Shown here: one piece after another, positions 44,422-55,309 of the stretch | Numbering within the stretch: the first letter of the stretch is position 1 | How the letters are laid out: each line of letters opens with the position of its first letter | From: Eucommia ulmoides | Lineage: Eukaryota > Streptophyta > Magnoliopsida > Garryales > Eucommiaceae | DNA length: 64,000 bases | Direction of reading: 5' to 3' | NCBI GenBank assembly: GCA_016647705.1 | Contig: CM028328.1 | Coordinates: 1,164,001-1,228,000, forward strand | Made by a program: the position numbers and the translations under genes | Notes under the pieces: generated by a model | Database searches by the model: none | The model's input: the letters and a program-made list of their open reading frames with translations, nothing else | Told to the model about the DNA's origin: nothing

Positions 44422-47400
44422 CTAATTTTCTTCATCAAACCTGATTTTCTTTGGCATTGGTTGATTGCTTCCCACCTGCAACAAAGTCATTAATGGATTT
44501 TTTTAACCATAACTTCACATTTACATATAAACCCTAAATCCTAATCCCACTAAATAGAAAGGGAAAATTAGATTTTTGATCCTTCAAGTATGGGGTAGTG
44601 TCTATGTAGATCCTAAAGTTTTCAAAATTGTACATTGGATCACTCAAGTTTCACATGTTCAAACCGTAAAAATGAAAATGTTGTTAATGAATTTGGGCAA
44701 AAAACGGGTTTCGCAGCTTCTACTCAATAAGTGAGCTTCTAATTTTTGCCAGCTCACTGCTCCACTAAACCTAAGACGCTTTCCCCCAATAACTTATTCA
44801 GTCTTCTCTCATTTCTCAAGCGAATTGTAAAGAAGGGTTAAAAGAAAATGTCTTAGGTTCGGTGGAGGGATGAAATGATGAAATATCCACGTTAGAAGGT
44901 CACATGCTAAGCACAACCCACTTTCCATCCATAATCATCAACAACATTATTAATTTTACGGAATTAAAACAAATGTAGAACTTAAGGAACTAAATGTGCA
45001 ATTCAGCAAATCTCAAGATCCACATAGACACTCACTCTATACTTTACGGACCAAAAACATAATTTTTCCCAAAAATGTTGCACCGGGATTGAGGTAATTT
45101 TTGGAAATTCCTAAAAATATTTCAAAAAAAAAAAAAACCATTTTTCTCCCTCTCACAAATCATAATCTCATTCGTCGTCCTCGTGTCTAAAGAGAAAATA
45201 TTATCTTTCTCATGAACCCCGACTCGAAAAATAAATGAAAAGAGAAGAGGGAAATCCTTACTATTTCAGGGCAGTCGTAATCAATCCCGGCAGCCTCAAT
45301 CCTCTTTCGCCTTCGCTTGTCCCGCTTCATGATTCCTTCAACCAACTTCTTGTGCTGTTCTAAGGTCCTCTCCTGGTTGTAGATACATTGTAATGAAGTT
45401 AACATTGGATATTTCATGTCATATATAAGTAAAGCCATGTTTGGTTACTGTTTCCGTTTCCTAATTTCTCTTCTCACACTCAAAATTTTGGGTTTAATGT
45501 ACAGAAATGCGTTTCTATCCTAAAATTTTAGGAGTATTTCCTAAATTCCTTAAAATCTGAGAAATAAAAAAATACCGATTCATATTCACTCCTACAAAAA
45601 CTATTGCCACCAATACCCCGCCAGCCACAATATACTTAAAGGAAAGAACAAATATTGCAACCAAACGTGTATCTTGTTTCTGTTCTCATAAATTAAAACA
45701 ACCAATTTCAAGACAACGGTCGTTAACTCGTTATCAAACATGTTTCTATTACCAAAATACTCCAGAACGAAAACTCTCATCCTACATTATAGGAAGTAGA
45801 AACAGAAAACCAGAAACACTAACCAAACGCAACCTACCTTGTCATGTCGTTTCTTCTCAATTTTAACCCAGTCTAGAGGCTTGTACCAACGGTTAACACC
45901 TTTCCACCTGCCAATTAGAAAGTGAAATTAGTAGCCATGAAAGTAAATGACAACAAACCGTGGGAGTACTTAATACAGGCAAGCTTTGATGTACCACTTC
46001 AGGTCAAGAGAGTTCCAGTTAGGGATGGCAAGGTTCAGTTTTGAGCCGGTTTCACTAGAACCAGAACCAAAACCAAAACTACGATTTTTTAAGAAATTGG
46101 TTTTAAAACCGAACCGTTTAATTTTATGCAAAACAAAAACCACGAAACCGTAAGGTTTTTTAATTTTTTATATAAAATTAAAACCAAAACTAAAATCACG
46201 AAACCGTGAACAATTGTTTTTTATATATAAACAAAAACATAACTAAAATACAAGAAGAAATTATGAAAATCTCAAAATTAACCCAATTAACCCTATAATA
46301 TATATATACACACACTAGGGATCAAAAGGTAAATAAATGGAAAAAAAAAAAGTGATGGTAATATTTATAATAAAAATATATCTAAAATACTGGTTATACG
46401 GTTCGGTTATGCGGTTCAGTTTCACGGTTCCGATCCCAAAACCAAAACCACTTCAGTTTGCAATTTTGAACCCAAAACCATAATAAAAACCATTTAATCG
46501 GTTCAAAACCGAACAGTTTGGTTTGGTTTGGTTCAGTTACCCGTTAGTTCGGGCTAAATTATCATCCCTAGTTCCAGTACTACTAGCATTCCTTTTTTGT
46601 TTAAAACATGAATACAATGAAACTGTTAACAGTAAAACTCACATTCCACATATATTAGATAATGACAAGCCTCAACTACTTACAGCTTTGGATGAACGCG
46701 CTCAGGAGGAATAAGATGAACTTGCAAGAGGTGCTCAAACAGTAAATAGTTATGCATGCAATCGGCCACAACTTTAGCAACCTCGGGGGATTCAAATTCA
46801 ATGAAGCCAAAATACTTCGAGTTTCCTGTCTGTGGAACCACAATACATATTAAAATGAACCAGTAAGCTGAAATGCCATGGTTTAATTTACAACAAGAAG
46901 TACTGCAATGCTAATTGAAATGCCGATGCAGCCAAAAGTTCAATATCAAAGCTTGCATGACTCTGATCAGCAAGTCTAAGCGGCTTCATCGACTATATTT
47001 GCACAGTTGCACCTACTCGTAAGAGTTTCAACTACACTAGGCAAGGTTCACAGACACTACGGCTCATTTGGCTACTGTTTCTGTTCCCGTTCCCAAAATA
47101 TTGGGATTAATATGCAGAAACACGTTTGGTAAACACATTTTTGTTTTCAAAATTTTGGGAGTAATTTGGAATTATTTCTTAAAATCCTTAACAAGCTGAG
47201 AAACAAGAAAATGTTGATTCCTATTCACTCCCACAAAACTATTCCCACCACCATCCCACTGGACACAACCACCCCGCCGGCCAACACCACCCGCCGGCCA
47301 CCTCCAAAAAACTCATATCAGGAAGATAATTATATAAAAATAAGAGTGAAAAGGGATTAAAGCCGGACCTTCTTATTCCTCGCAATTCTAAGTCTCTTTA

Positions 47401-47825
47401 TCGCACCGAATTGTTTGAAGAAACCTGATACGATGCAAGAAACACGAGTCTGAGTTAAACTGTAAATATACGCAAGATCAATGCATGATATACAAGAAGC
47501 ACGTCACCTTCCATTTCATTCTCATAGAACCCATGCGGAATTCGACCAACATATAAGGTAGTAGCTTTACTTTCCGAAATTTCATCCTCATGAAGCTTAC
47601 GACCAGGACCTCCCTCCAGTGGCTTTTCAATACATTGACATACATTTAAAACAAGGAGTCAAATGAGTTATGAAATCAAGGAGAATCAAGGGGAATAAAA
47701 ATTATTTACAAGAAATGACTATATACCAAAAAATCTGTGGCGGCGTCTTTGCTCTTAGAAGCTGATAACTGGGATGAACCTTTTTTTAATTTCTTCAACA
47801 TGTCTTTCTTTGCCTTGGCACCCAT
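44422..47825 (-). CDS. NIFK/Nop15-like nucleolar RNA-binding protein (single RRM)
   Basis: Predicted pre-60S ribosome assembly factor that binds pre-rRNA in the nucleolus. Exons 47825-47727, 47622-47508, 47424-47369, 46829-46684, 45907-45838, 45372-45262 and 44475-44422 join in frame to 216 aa. The basic N-terminus is [17 protein letters not shown]. An RRM follows at about residues 55-130, with RNP2 [12 protein letters not shown] and RNP1 [35 protein letters not shown], the signature after the RRM in this family, comes next. A basic [21 protein letters not shown] tail ends in [10 protein letters not shown]. The start is the only Met before the 5' UTR splice acceptor. The acceptor of exon 2 has a weak pyrimidine tract, so its start is the least certain junction. 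Introns contain three MITEs. Confidence 0.92.
44561..45072. mobile_element. MITE family A, copy 7 (complete) in NIFK-like intron 6
   Basis: About 512 bases with both ends present, GGGAAAATTAGATTTTTGATCC and GGACCAAAAACATAATTTTTCCC. The arms pair along most of their length (for example ATGTTAATGAATTTGGGC against CATAATCATCAACAACA). The best reference copy of the family in this window. Confidence 0.85.
45432..45838. mobile_element. MITE family B at the donor site of NIFK-like exon 5
   Basis: Ends GCCATGTTTGGTTACTGTTTC and ACACTAACCAAACGCAACC are inverted relatives. Inside are AAAATTTTAGGAGTATTTCC, TTCACTCCTACAAAAACT, TTGTTTCTGTTCTCATAAAT and CAAAATACTCCAGAAC. On the minus strand the intron begins GTAGGTTGCGTTTGG, so the element starts within about three bases of the exon 5 donor. 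Confidence 0.75.
46020..46570. mobile_element. hAT-type MITE with perfect 8-bp target duplication
   Basis: Ends TAGGGATGGCAA and TTATCATCCCTA are inverted repeats. The flanking GTTCCAGT occurs at 46012-46019 and 46571-46578, an exact 8-base duplication typical of hAT insertions. The body is made of ACCGAACCG and GGTTTGGTT-type repeats. In NIFK-like intron 4. Confidence 0.9.
47058..47330. mobile_element. MITE family B, partial, in NIFK-like intron 3
   Basis: CATTTGGCTACTGTTTCTG, CAAAATTTTGGGAGTAATTT and TATTCACTCCCACAAAACT match family B. The distal arm is replaced by a CCGGCCACC-type stretch. Confidence 0.6.
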
Positions 47826-47831
47826 CTCTCT

Positions 47832-48725
47832 GCCAATGACCCCAAGAAAATTAAATCGCGTGAATTTTTTTTAATATTATTATCTCTTTCAGTTAGAATT
47901 TGACCAATATACAATATCATGGAAGTGACAATCTAAACGGCATCTCTAATGGGAGATGCACCAGCATAGCTATTTGGCTCTAAACGCCCGTGCATTTACT
48001 GAAAACGATTTTACGTAGCAACTTAATTAAGAACAAGCATGAAATAGAGTCCAAACTGCAAACTACTAACTAAAGCAACAAAAAATAAAGTGTTTCAAAC
48101 TTCAACACAATCAATAATCATCGCGAGGATTGTCATCACTCATCACCAAGTCAAGAGGATTATCATCATCGATTCAAGAGGATTGTCACCAATCATAAGC
48201 CTTCAAATTCAAGCCCTTAAATGAATCCAAACACTACTCTTAACAAAAACAGAGAAAATCCAAACACCACCCTAAACAAATCCAAATACTATTTTAATAA
48301 TCAAATTCAAGCCCTAGAACATTTCAATCGTATTAAACAGGAAAATTCAAACAAAAACAGAGAAATTCGATAATAAAATTAAAATCCTAAAACCGAACAC
48401 ATCATTCATAAACCCTAAAACAGAAAATTCGAACAGAAATTTAATCCCTAAAGGCCTGAACTGAACAAATCAGCATAAACAAATAAATTAAAAATAAAAA
48501 ACAGTATAAACAAATAAATCAAAGACAAACTATATACGAATTAAATTAATAAACTTACAGGGAGGCAGGGAGCAAGTGGAGGAGCGGTGCACTGAGAGGA
48601 GAAGAGAGACGGCGGAGCAGGAGCGGCAGCGCTGAGTGGCCGACGACAGCTGCGAGAGTGAGAGGAGGAGGAGGGCTGGTTGCTGCTGAAAGAAGAGCGG
48701 AGAGAGAGAGAGTTTAGGCCTTTAG
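47832..48725 (-). promoter_or_regulatory. 5' UTR exon, leader intron and promoter of the NIFK-like gene
   Basis: A pyrimidine-rich leader exon (about 48720-48560 on minus, with CTCTCTCTCTCC and CTCCTCCTCCTCTC) ends in CTCCCTGTAAGTTT, giving a GTAAGT donor at about 48558. The acceptor is CTTGGGGTCATTGGCAG, just 5' of the ATG at 47825. This leader intron explains the 700-base non-coding gap. Confidence 0.6.
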
Positions 48726-50119
48726 GGTTTAAATAAGGGGGGTGTTTGGTTACATATATAGGTTTTAAGGTGAGTGTTTGGTAACATAGATAGGAGTTAA
48801 ATGGGTTTCCGGTTCGATTTTGGTGGTTCGGGTTTGGATAGTCGGACGCCCGTTTATAGGGGTGGGTAGCGGGTGGGTTGGAGCTGTAACGATCCGGTTT
48901 TCCAAGGCAGTCACTAGGTTTCTCCCGAATAGAGCCAAAAGACAACTCACTCCACCACCACGTTTCCGCTGCACCTCTCTAATAGAATAATAATAACATA
49001 TTTTTCCAAATTAAAATTTTAGCTTTTCCACGAAGCCGTCTATTTTGTAACAAAATTACAAAAAAATATTTCAACCATTCACTCTCAATAATTATCCTGA
49101 CAGCCTCCAAAATAAAATTCACTACCTTTTCTAATTATACCTAGCGTAAGTAGTGGATCTGTCTTTAGCTGCGGCACTTGAAACCAAGCCAGAATAAAAT
49201 TTCACTGTCATCATTGCAATAAGATAATGTATTTAAATCAATCAATCCAAACATTTTGACATATAATAAAATATTGCACTCATATTTTTCTTACTAGCCA
49301 TAGGATCGTTTCACATCACGATCGGGAGTTATCATATCCACCCTGCAGGACTTGCCTAATAGGTAACAACATATATAATATATCCACCTTGCAGGACTTG
49401 TCTGACAGATAACAACAAATATCCACCCTGCAGGATTTGTCTGACAAGTAACAACATATCCACCATGCAGGTCTTGTCTGACAAGTAATCCACATCTTGC
49501 AGGACATGCTCTTCTGACAAGAAGACAATTATGGCATAATCGGATAATAAAAACCACCTTCCAACTTTAAAAAACTTACTTGATCTACATAAGTTATAAA
49601 ACCGTCCATTTTAATAAATGTTTTCTTTTTTCACAATTTATACAAAAATATAATTTTTCAATTTACATAGAAGACAATACACTCACCTTGATAGTCACAC
49701 TGTTACTTTGCTACCGCCGAAACACTGACGTTGTCAACTTCGCTTGTGAACCTAACAACGACATGGCCTAAACTAAGAATTTGACTAAATAAATTTACTA
49801 TGCAGTGTGTGCCACCAAAATGCAATTTTTCATATTCTCAAATTTTCTTAATTACATAAAATTTATTTAAATTAAATGTTCTGTTTTCTCAATCCAATAT
49901 TAATTTTACCACTAACTATTATAGTTACTTTTATAAAATTTATCGATCAATAATTTAAGTATATATAAAAATATCAACTATTAGTAATCAATGCAATACT
50001 AAAAATATAATTTTAATCAAATTTATAATTCTTACTTCCAATTAAATTCTTCACAAAATATATATTTCTACATGAATATAACCCGCTATATTTTCCAAAT
50101 GTGTGTGTGTATATATATA
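48726..50119. other. Intergenic with a minisatellite and a possible LTR-like start
   Basis: TGTAACGATCCGGTTTTCC at 48892 looks like the start of a gypsy-type LTR, but I could not find a matching end or duplication. A minisatellite at about 49325-49530 repeats ATATCCACCCTGCAGGACTT plus GTCTGACAAGTAACAAC about five times. The rest is AT-rich to a TG/TA run at 50101-50119. Confidence 0.5.
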
Positions 50120-50255
50120 GAGTTTTTTTATTAAATAGTCCCTTATAGAGAGATCAGTTAGAGTAAAAGCTTTTTTACAAGACCGTTTAGGGCTCATACC
50201 ACCCCGTACAATGGGTTTAGATTTCAGTCCTCCGACGAAGACAAGGCGAACGGCA

Positions 50256-50515
50256 ATGGACGATAATACCCCTATTCACACCGACGGGCCAGATGGACGA
50301 ATCGTTTCGGTTATGGTAAGCGACAAAACAGAGATTTTCATACGCTGATTCAAATACATGTACGACATTCCTTATACAGGCGCGGATTTTCAAAAACATT
50401 CGATTCAAAATTGTAGGCGTTGCAAAACCGGAACGAGGTGAACATTTTGAAACGGCGGCGACGGCGACTATATCACGCGACGGCGATTATATCACTGTGT
50501 CTAAAGGCGAAACAG
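50256..50515 (+). CDS. Short two-exon reading frame at the left end of the MULE (unknown)
   Basis: An ATG at 50256 opens MDDNTPIHTDGPDGRIVSVM (50256-50315, donor GTAAGC). A good acceptor at 50379/50380 continues ARIFKNIRFKIVGVAKPERG through YITVSKGET to a GTCAGT donor at 50515/50516. Codon phase is kept. The next acceptor seen (51707/51708) does not join in frame with the transposase ATG unless the G5 run at 51716-51720 has changed length. It may be a 5' part of the transposase gene or the start of a separate VANB-like gene. I do not recognise the protein. Confidence 0.35.
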
Positions 50516-50556
50516 GTCAGTTATTCGATTGTATTCATTAAAAAGTTATATAGTCG

Positions 50557-50965
50557 CGTTTAATATCGTTTTTGGGTTTTTCGGAGTTGTTACAATGTTT
50601 TCGAAGTTGGATGTTCGAGTTTTGGCGATGAACGAATGCCCATCAGTGAAGGATGTACGCTCCTGAGGAAACGTGAGCAGCACGTTAACGTTAATGCACT
50701 GGGGATTTATTTTGTACATCGCGACGTAATAACAATGTCAATATAAGCAAACACAGTCAGGGTGTTTAATACCCTTTTTCGGGTTTTTCGGCGTTGTTAC
50801 AACGTTTTTGGAAGTTGGATGTTCGATGGGTGGCGAGGAATGAATGCCATTCGTGAGGAATATACGATACGAGATAACGTGAGCAATGCGTTAACGTTAA
50901 CGTACTTCCGGTTTCTGTGTGTACGACGACGTAAGAACAATGTGGATACAATCAAACACAGTTAG
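50557..50965. repeat. Two tandem units of about 205 bp in the left non-coding part of the MULE
   Basis: GGGTTTTTCGGAGTTGTTAC, TTGGATGTTCGA, AACGTGAGCA plus a GTTAACGTTAA motif, and ACGTAATAACAATGT occur in the same order in 50557-50760 and 50762-50965. Each unit carries one palindrome copy, so the motif was amplified with its context. Confidence 0.75.
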
Positions 50966-51300
50966 GAAATGGGTGTACATGGTAAAATTAACTAACTCAC
51001 AGTTTTTTAGCTTTTTTCTGAAAAGTAAGATGCTCCAAGATACAGCGGGTATCAGGGTGTATTCAACGAAACGCTTTCAACGTAAACATGTTTTGACTGT
51101 AACTATTTTTTTGCGTTAACGTTAACGTAATGATTGTACACTGTAAAGTTATTTAACTCACACTTTTTTCAGTTTTTTTTTTCGAAAATTGAGATGCTAC
51201 AAACTACAGACGCACTCGTTTTGTATTCAATAAACAATAAAACGGGGTAACGTTAACGTGTTTTTAACAAGCTGCTATTTTCTCGTTAACGTTAACGTTA

Positions 51301-51465
51301 AATGCATTACCTAAAAATGCATTAACGTTCACGAATCAGTGTAGTGCTGGATTGCGTTAACGTTAACGCATGAAGTAATGCATTAACGTTTACGCAATCA
51401 GTATAGTGCTGGATTGCGTTAACGTTAACGCATTAGGTAATGCATTTAACGGTGACGCATTAAGT
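51301..51465. repeat. Tandem units of about 63 bp with paired palindromes
   Basis: GCATTAACGTTYACG, AATCAGTRTAGTGCTGGATT, GCGTTAACGTTAACGCAT and a GTAATGCAT tail repeat in order at about 51319-51381 and 51382-51444. Located upstream of the transposase ATG. Confidence 0.8.
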
Positions 51466-51723
51466 TATCTAGACTGTTTTTTTTTTTGCACAATTACGCA
51501 TTTTAAGTTTATGTGTTAACGGTTACGCAATTAATCTAACTGCTGGACCAGAGTAACGCAGCGTTAACGTTAATGTAACCCCTGTTTTTACAAGTCAATT
51601 TGATTGCGTTAACGTTTACGCATTTACTAGTAAGCGCGGTTTACAGATTAATGTTCATCTACTGTTTTTTTCTTGCACTTTGGGTTTGCATCCTTCTGAT
51701 CTTGCAGATTTACTAGGGGGTAA

Positions 51724-54145
51724 ATGGCTACGCGCATATTTTTGATGTGCAAGTTTGATGGTTACTCGTTGGGCGTCAAGGTAGATGATGATTTCACGCA
51801 AGCGGTGCTTATTCAAAATGTGTTGTCGCGGTGGGACGTGTTGAGGGATGTTTCGTTCGAGATGTTTTATTCCATACCAGGGCATGACAGGTGCCTAATA
51901 TCGTGTCAGGACGACGTAGAGGTAATGGTTAGCCTTGCACGAGCAATGAAGCTTGAATATGTCGGGGTGGAGATAAAGGTGCGCGGCAGTGGTAGCGGAC
52001 CAAGCGGCAGTCGGGACAGGATGTTATTTGAATATCCAACGGGACAGGGGGGCGGGATGGCATAGACGGGGAGGACGACATGTTGTCCGTTTTCTGCCCA
52101 TTGCCTAAAAAGGCATTATTGTCCGATCATTGGGCTGAAGGTCTTAAAGAAGCCGGGTAGATTTTTAAGGGTGGAATACCGGAATTTAGAGAATCACTGA
52201 GGAAATATGCTGTACAAATGGGTTTCACATTTCAGTACTTAAAGAACGACAAGAAGAGGGTGACAGCTGAATGTTCGCTCAAGGAGGAGAGGGATTGCAA
52301 ATGGAGAGTGCATGGCAGGCTAGACAAAAGGAATGGGTTTTTTTACATTTGGGAGTTCCAGAAAAATCATAGTTGCGGCGCTGCTTATAGGACAGCGAGG
52401 AATGAGAAGATGAACTGTAGCGTTGTGAAGTCATGTCTTTTAGACTTAGTTCGGAATACCCCGTCAACTCACCCAATTGACGTTGTTCACACGTTCAAGA
52501 ACGACTATGGGATTGAGATCCCATATCACATTGCATAGAATGGCGTGGAAAAAGCTCGGGATGATTTGTACGGCGACCACGAATCGTCTTATGATCAATT
52601 GCGATGGTACTTGGATGCATGCAGGCAGACGAATCCAGGCAGCCACCTGGCGTTGGATTATGATAAAGAAACTAGGCATTTCAAGAGACTGTTTGTATCG
52701 TTCTATGCGACTGCGCACGGGTTCAAATACTGCAGGCCGATGCTGTTTCTAGACGGGACATTTCTGGGGGGTAGGTACAAGGGGTGTTTGTTGGCGGCCA
52801 GCGCAAAGGATGGAAACAATGGTAAATTGGTTGATTACTTATTACATAAACGCAATAACACTTATCGTTAACACATTAGATGCAATTAACGCTTTCCTTT
52901 CTTTTTTTTACATTTTTTTAACAGTCTTTGCGAGGGGGTGTGTGGTGTGTGGGGGTGTGTGTGTTTCTGATGAGACAAGTTGATCATGTTTGGGGATGAG
53001 ACATGGAATTTTTTTGCAACGTTAACGTTAACGCATTAAAAACGGCTGTGTATACAATGTTTTTTTTATAGCGTGCTAATCTGTTTTGTGTTTTTCGTAA
53101 ATGGACAGGTCTTTTCCCGGTTGCATTCGCTGTTGTTGATGTGGAGAACGATGACAATTGGTATTGGTTCATGACCAATTTAGATAAAATTGTGGCGAAA
53201 GAACGTGTGCTAACCTTCATTTCTGATCGACATAGTGGCATTCTTGAAGGGGTCCGGAAGATGTTCCCGCATTGTTTTCATTCTTATTGCTTGAACCACC
53301 TGAAGAACAATCTGAGGGACAAATTGGCGGGTTTGAAACAAGCGTGGAATTAGAAGCTCGTGCACAAATATTCGATGATGGCATATGCGACGACGCTTGA
53401 CAAATACTACCAGCTGAGGGAAGAATTAAGAACAGAAGGTATGGGACGAGTAGAGAATTTCCTAGAGGATGTGCCGCCAGACAACTTCTGCAACATGTTT
53501 TTCAAAGGCAAAAGATATGGGGAGATGTCGTCCAACCTAGCGGAGTCATTCAACGCATGGATCCGTGATTACCGGCACCTGCCGATCATATTAATGGTCG
53601 ACAAGATTAGGTGCAAGGTAATGAACCAGTTGTCAGTGAGACGTGCCGAATCACTCCTGATGACGGGTTTCCTATGCCCAGTACGCGACAAAATGCTGTC
53701 GCGGATGATAAGTGACGGGCGGACGTGGAATGTTGTTGAGTGCGGCAACAGCGTATACGAAGTGCACTCGATCCCATCCGTTCTGGTTGATGTGGATAAA
53801 AAAAAGTGCTCCTGCTTCGGTTGGCAGGGAAACGGGTTCCCGTGTGTTCATGCTTGTGCGGCGATACAAAAAAGCGGCCAGAATATACATTCATCCGTTG
53901 AGTCGTTTTTCTTGGTGGAATATTACCGAATGACTTACTCGGAAGATATATATGGTGTACCCACCTTCGAGAAACCGGAATGGAATGCATCGGAAGCTGT
54001 AATTATCTCGCCGATCACAAAAAAACAACCAGGTCGACCGCGGAAGAAACGCATCCCATCTAGGGGTGAGATCCCAGAAATAAGATGTGGTAGATGCAAA
54101 AAGAATGGGCACCACAACAGGAAGACATGCACTGCTTCAATTTAA
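51724..54145 (+). pseudogene. MuDR-type (MULE) transposase, decayed
   Basis: Two exons, 51724-52821 and 53109-54145, joined by a clean GT-AG intron (AKDGNNG/LFPVAFAVVDVEND). In order: a PB1-like N-terminus (MATRIFLMCKFDGYSLGVKV), a MuDR-type zinc DNA-binding region (ECSLKEERDCKWRVHG...NHSCG), and the MULE DDE core with LFLDGTFLGGRYKG (first Asp), FISDRHSGIL (second Asp) and NLAESFNAWI (Glu). A SWIM finger (CSCFGWQGNGFPCVHAC), an AT-hook-like PGRPRKKR and a zinc knuckle (CGRCKKNGHHNRKTC) close it. Damage: a frame change in the G run at about 52040-52050, and TAG codons at 52158-52160, 52536-52538 and 53351-53353. The catalytic residues are still there, so decay looks recent. The family cuts and pastes DNA at terminal repeats. 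Confidence 0.9.
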
Positions 54146-55309
54146 AGCACAGAGTAATCAAATATTTCTTTTTATGTAGTTTTGACACAGCAACACTTTA
54201 TGTGTTTAATGTCAGTGGGGAGTGGAACCTCGTTTTTTTCACATGATGTTTTTGTTTTGCGTAAACATGTAACGAACACACACAAACTTTTAATGTTCAA
54301 CGCTTTCATAATTTTTTTGTATATATTTAATCGCGTTAACGTTAACGCATTTACAAGACCCACCTCAATAACTAATCGCCCGTCGTTAAATCCCTTTTTT
54401 TGGACAACCAACCAGTTAAGAGCAATCACAGTTTGCGTTAACGTTAAGGCGAACGCATTTTACAACCAAAAAACTCAAATAACGAATCGCGTAAACATTA
54501 ACGGTTTTTTATTACAAACCAGCATAAGAGCGATAGAACTACGTTAACGTTAACGTGAACGAATATTACAGCAACTAATTGCGTTAACATTAACGCAGTA
54601 AGGAAACCATCACATGTAACTTATAACGCGTTAACGTCACGACAAATACAACCCAGTAACAAAGTCAAACGTTAACGCAGTTCTTTAAAGTTCAGAAACA
54701 AAACAATTGCATTTTGTTTTTGCATTAACGTTAACGTGAACGAAAGTACAAATTGCATTAAAGTTAACGGATTAACGAACCATCCATTTAACATATTAGC
54801 GTTAACGTTAACGCAATTAAGTGACAACTACGTTAACGTTAACGCAATTTTTTTTAAGCATTTAAGGTACTTTGCGTTAGCGTTAACGTTAACGCAATAT
54901 TTTTACAGACCAGAACAAATCAAAAAAAGAATTTCCGTTAACGTTAACCTGCAACAGTCAAAATTGTTCAACAAGACCAACAAACTAAACCAAATCTAAA
55001 CATTAACTAAGCCCATTAACGTTAACGCGTGGGGTCACAGGCAGCGTATGTAAAATTACAAATTGCGTTAACAATTAACACATTTACAAAAACCACATCA
55101 AATTCAAAAGGCAAAACATTCAACGCAATAAACCAACGGATGAAATAAGAGTTAATTACATTTTTTGTTCGAGTCAACAATAACGCATTTGCACGTTAAA
55201 GCACTGATAAAACACACGCACCCACAATCGCTAAAAATGAATAAATCAGGGGGATATATACATTTTCTCAGATTTTTGTCTCGCATCATCGATAAACTCC
55301 CCCCACAGG

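Noticed and set aside
48541-48974. Antisense Ser/Pro-rich ORFs near the NIFK-like gene start
   Set aside because: They overlap the pyrimidine-rich 5' UTR exon and its GTAAGT donor; composition, not coding, explains them.
51724-54145. TAG codons in the transposase as evidence of stop-codon reassignment or readthrough
   Set aside because: Host genes use TAG as a normal stop (for example at 9530-9532 and 44422-44424), and the transposase also has a frameshift, so decay is simpler.
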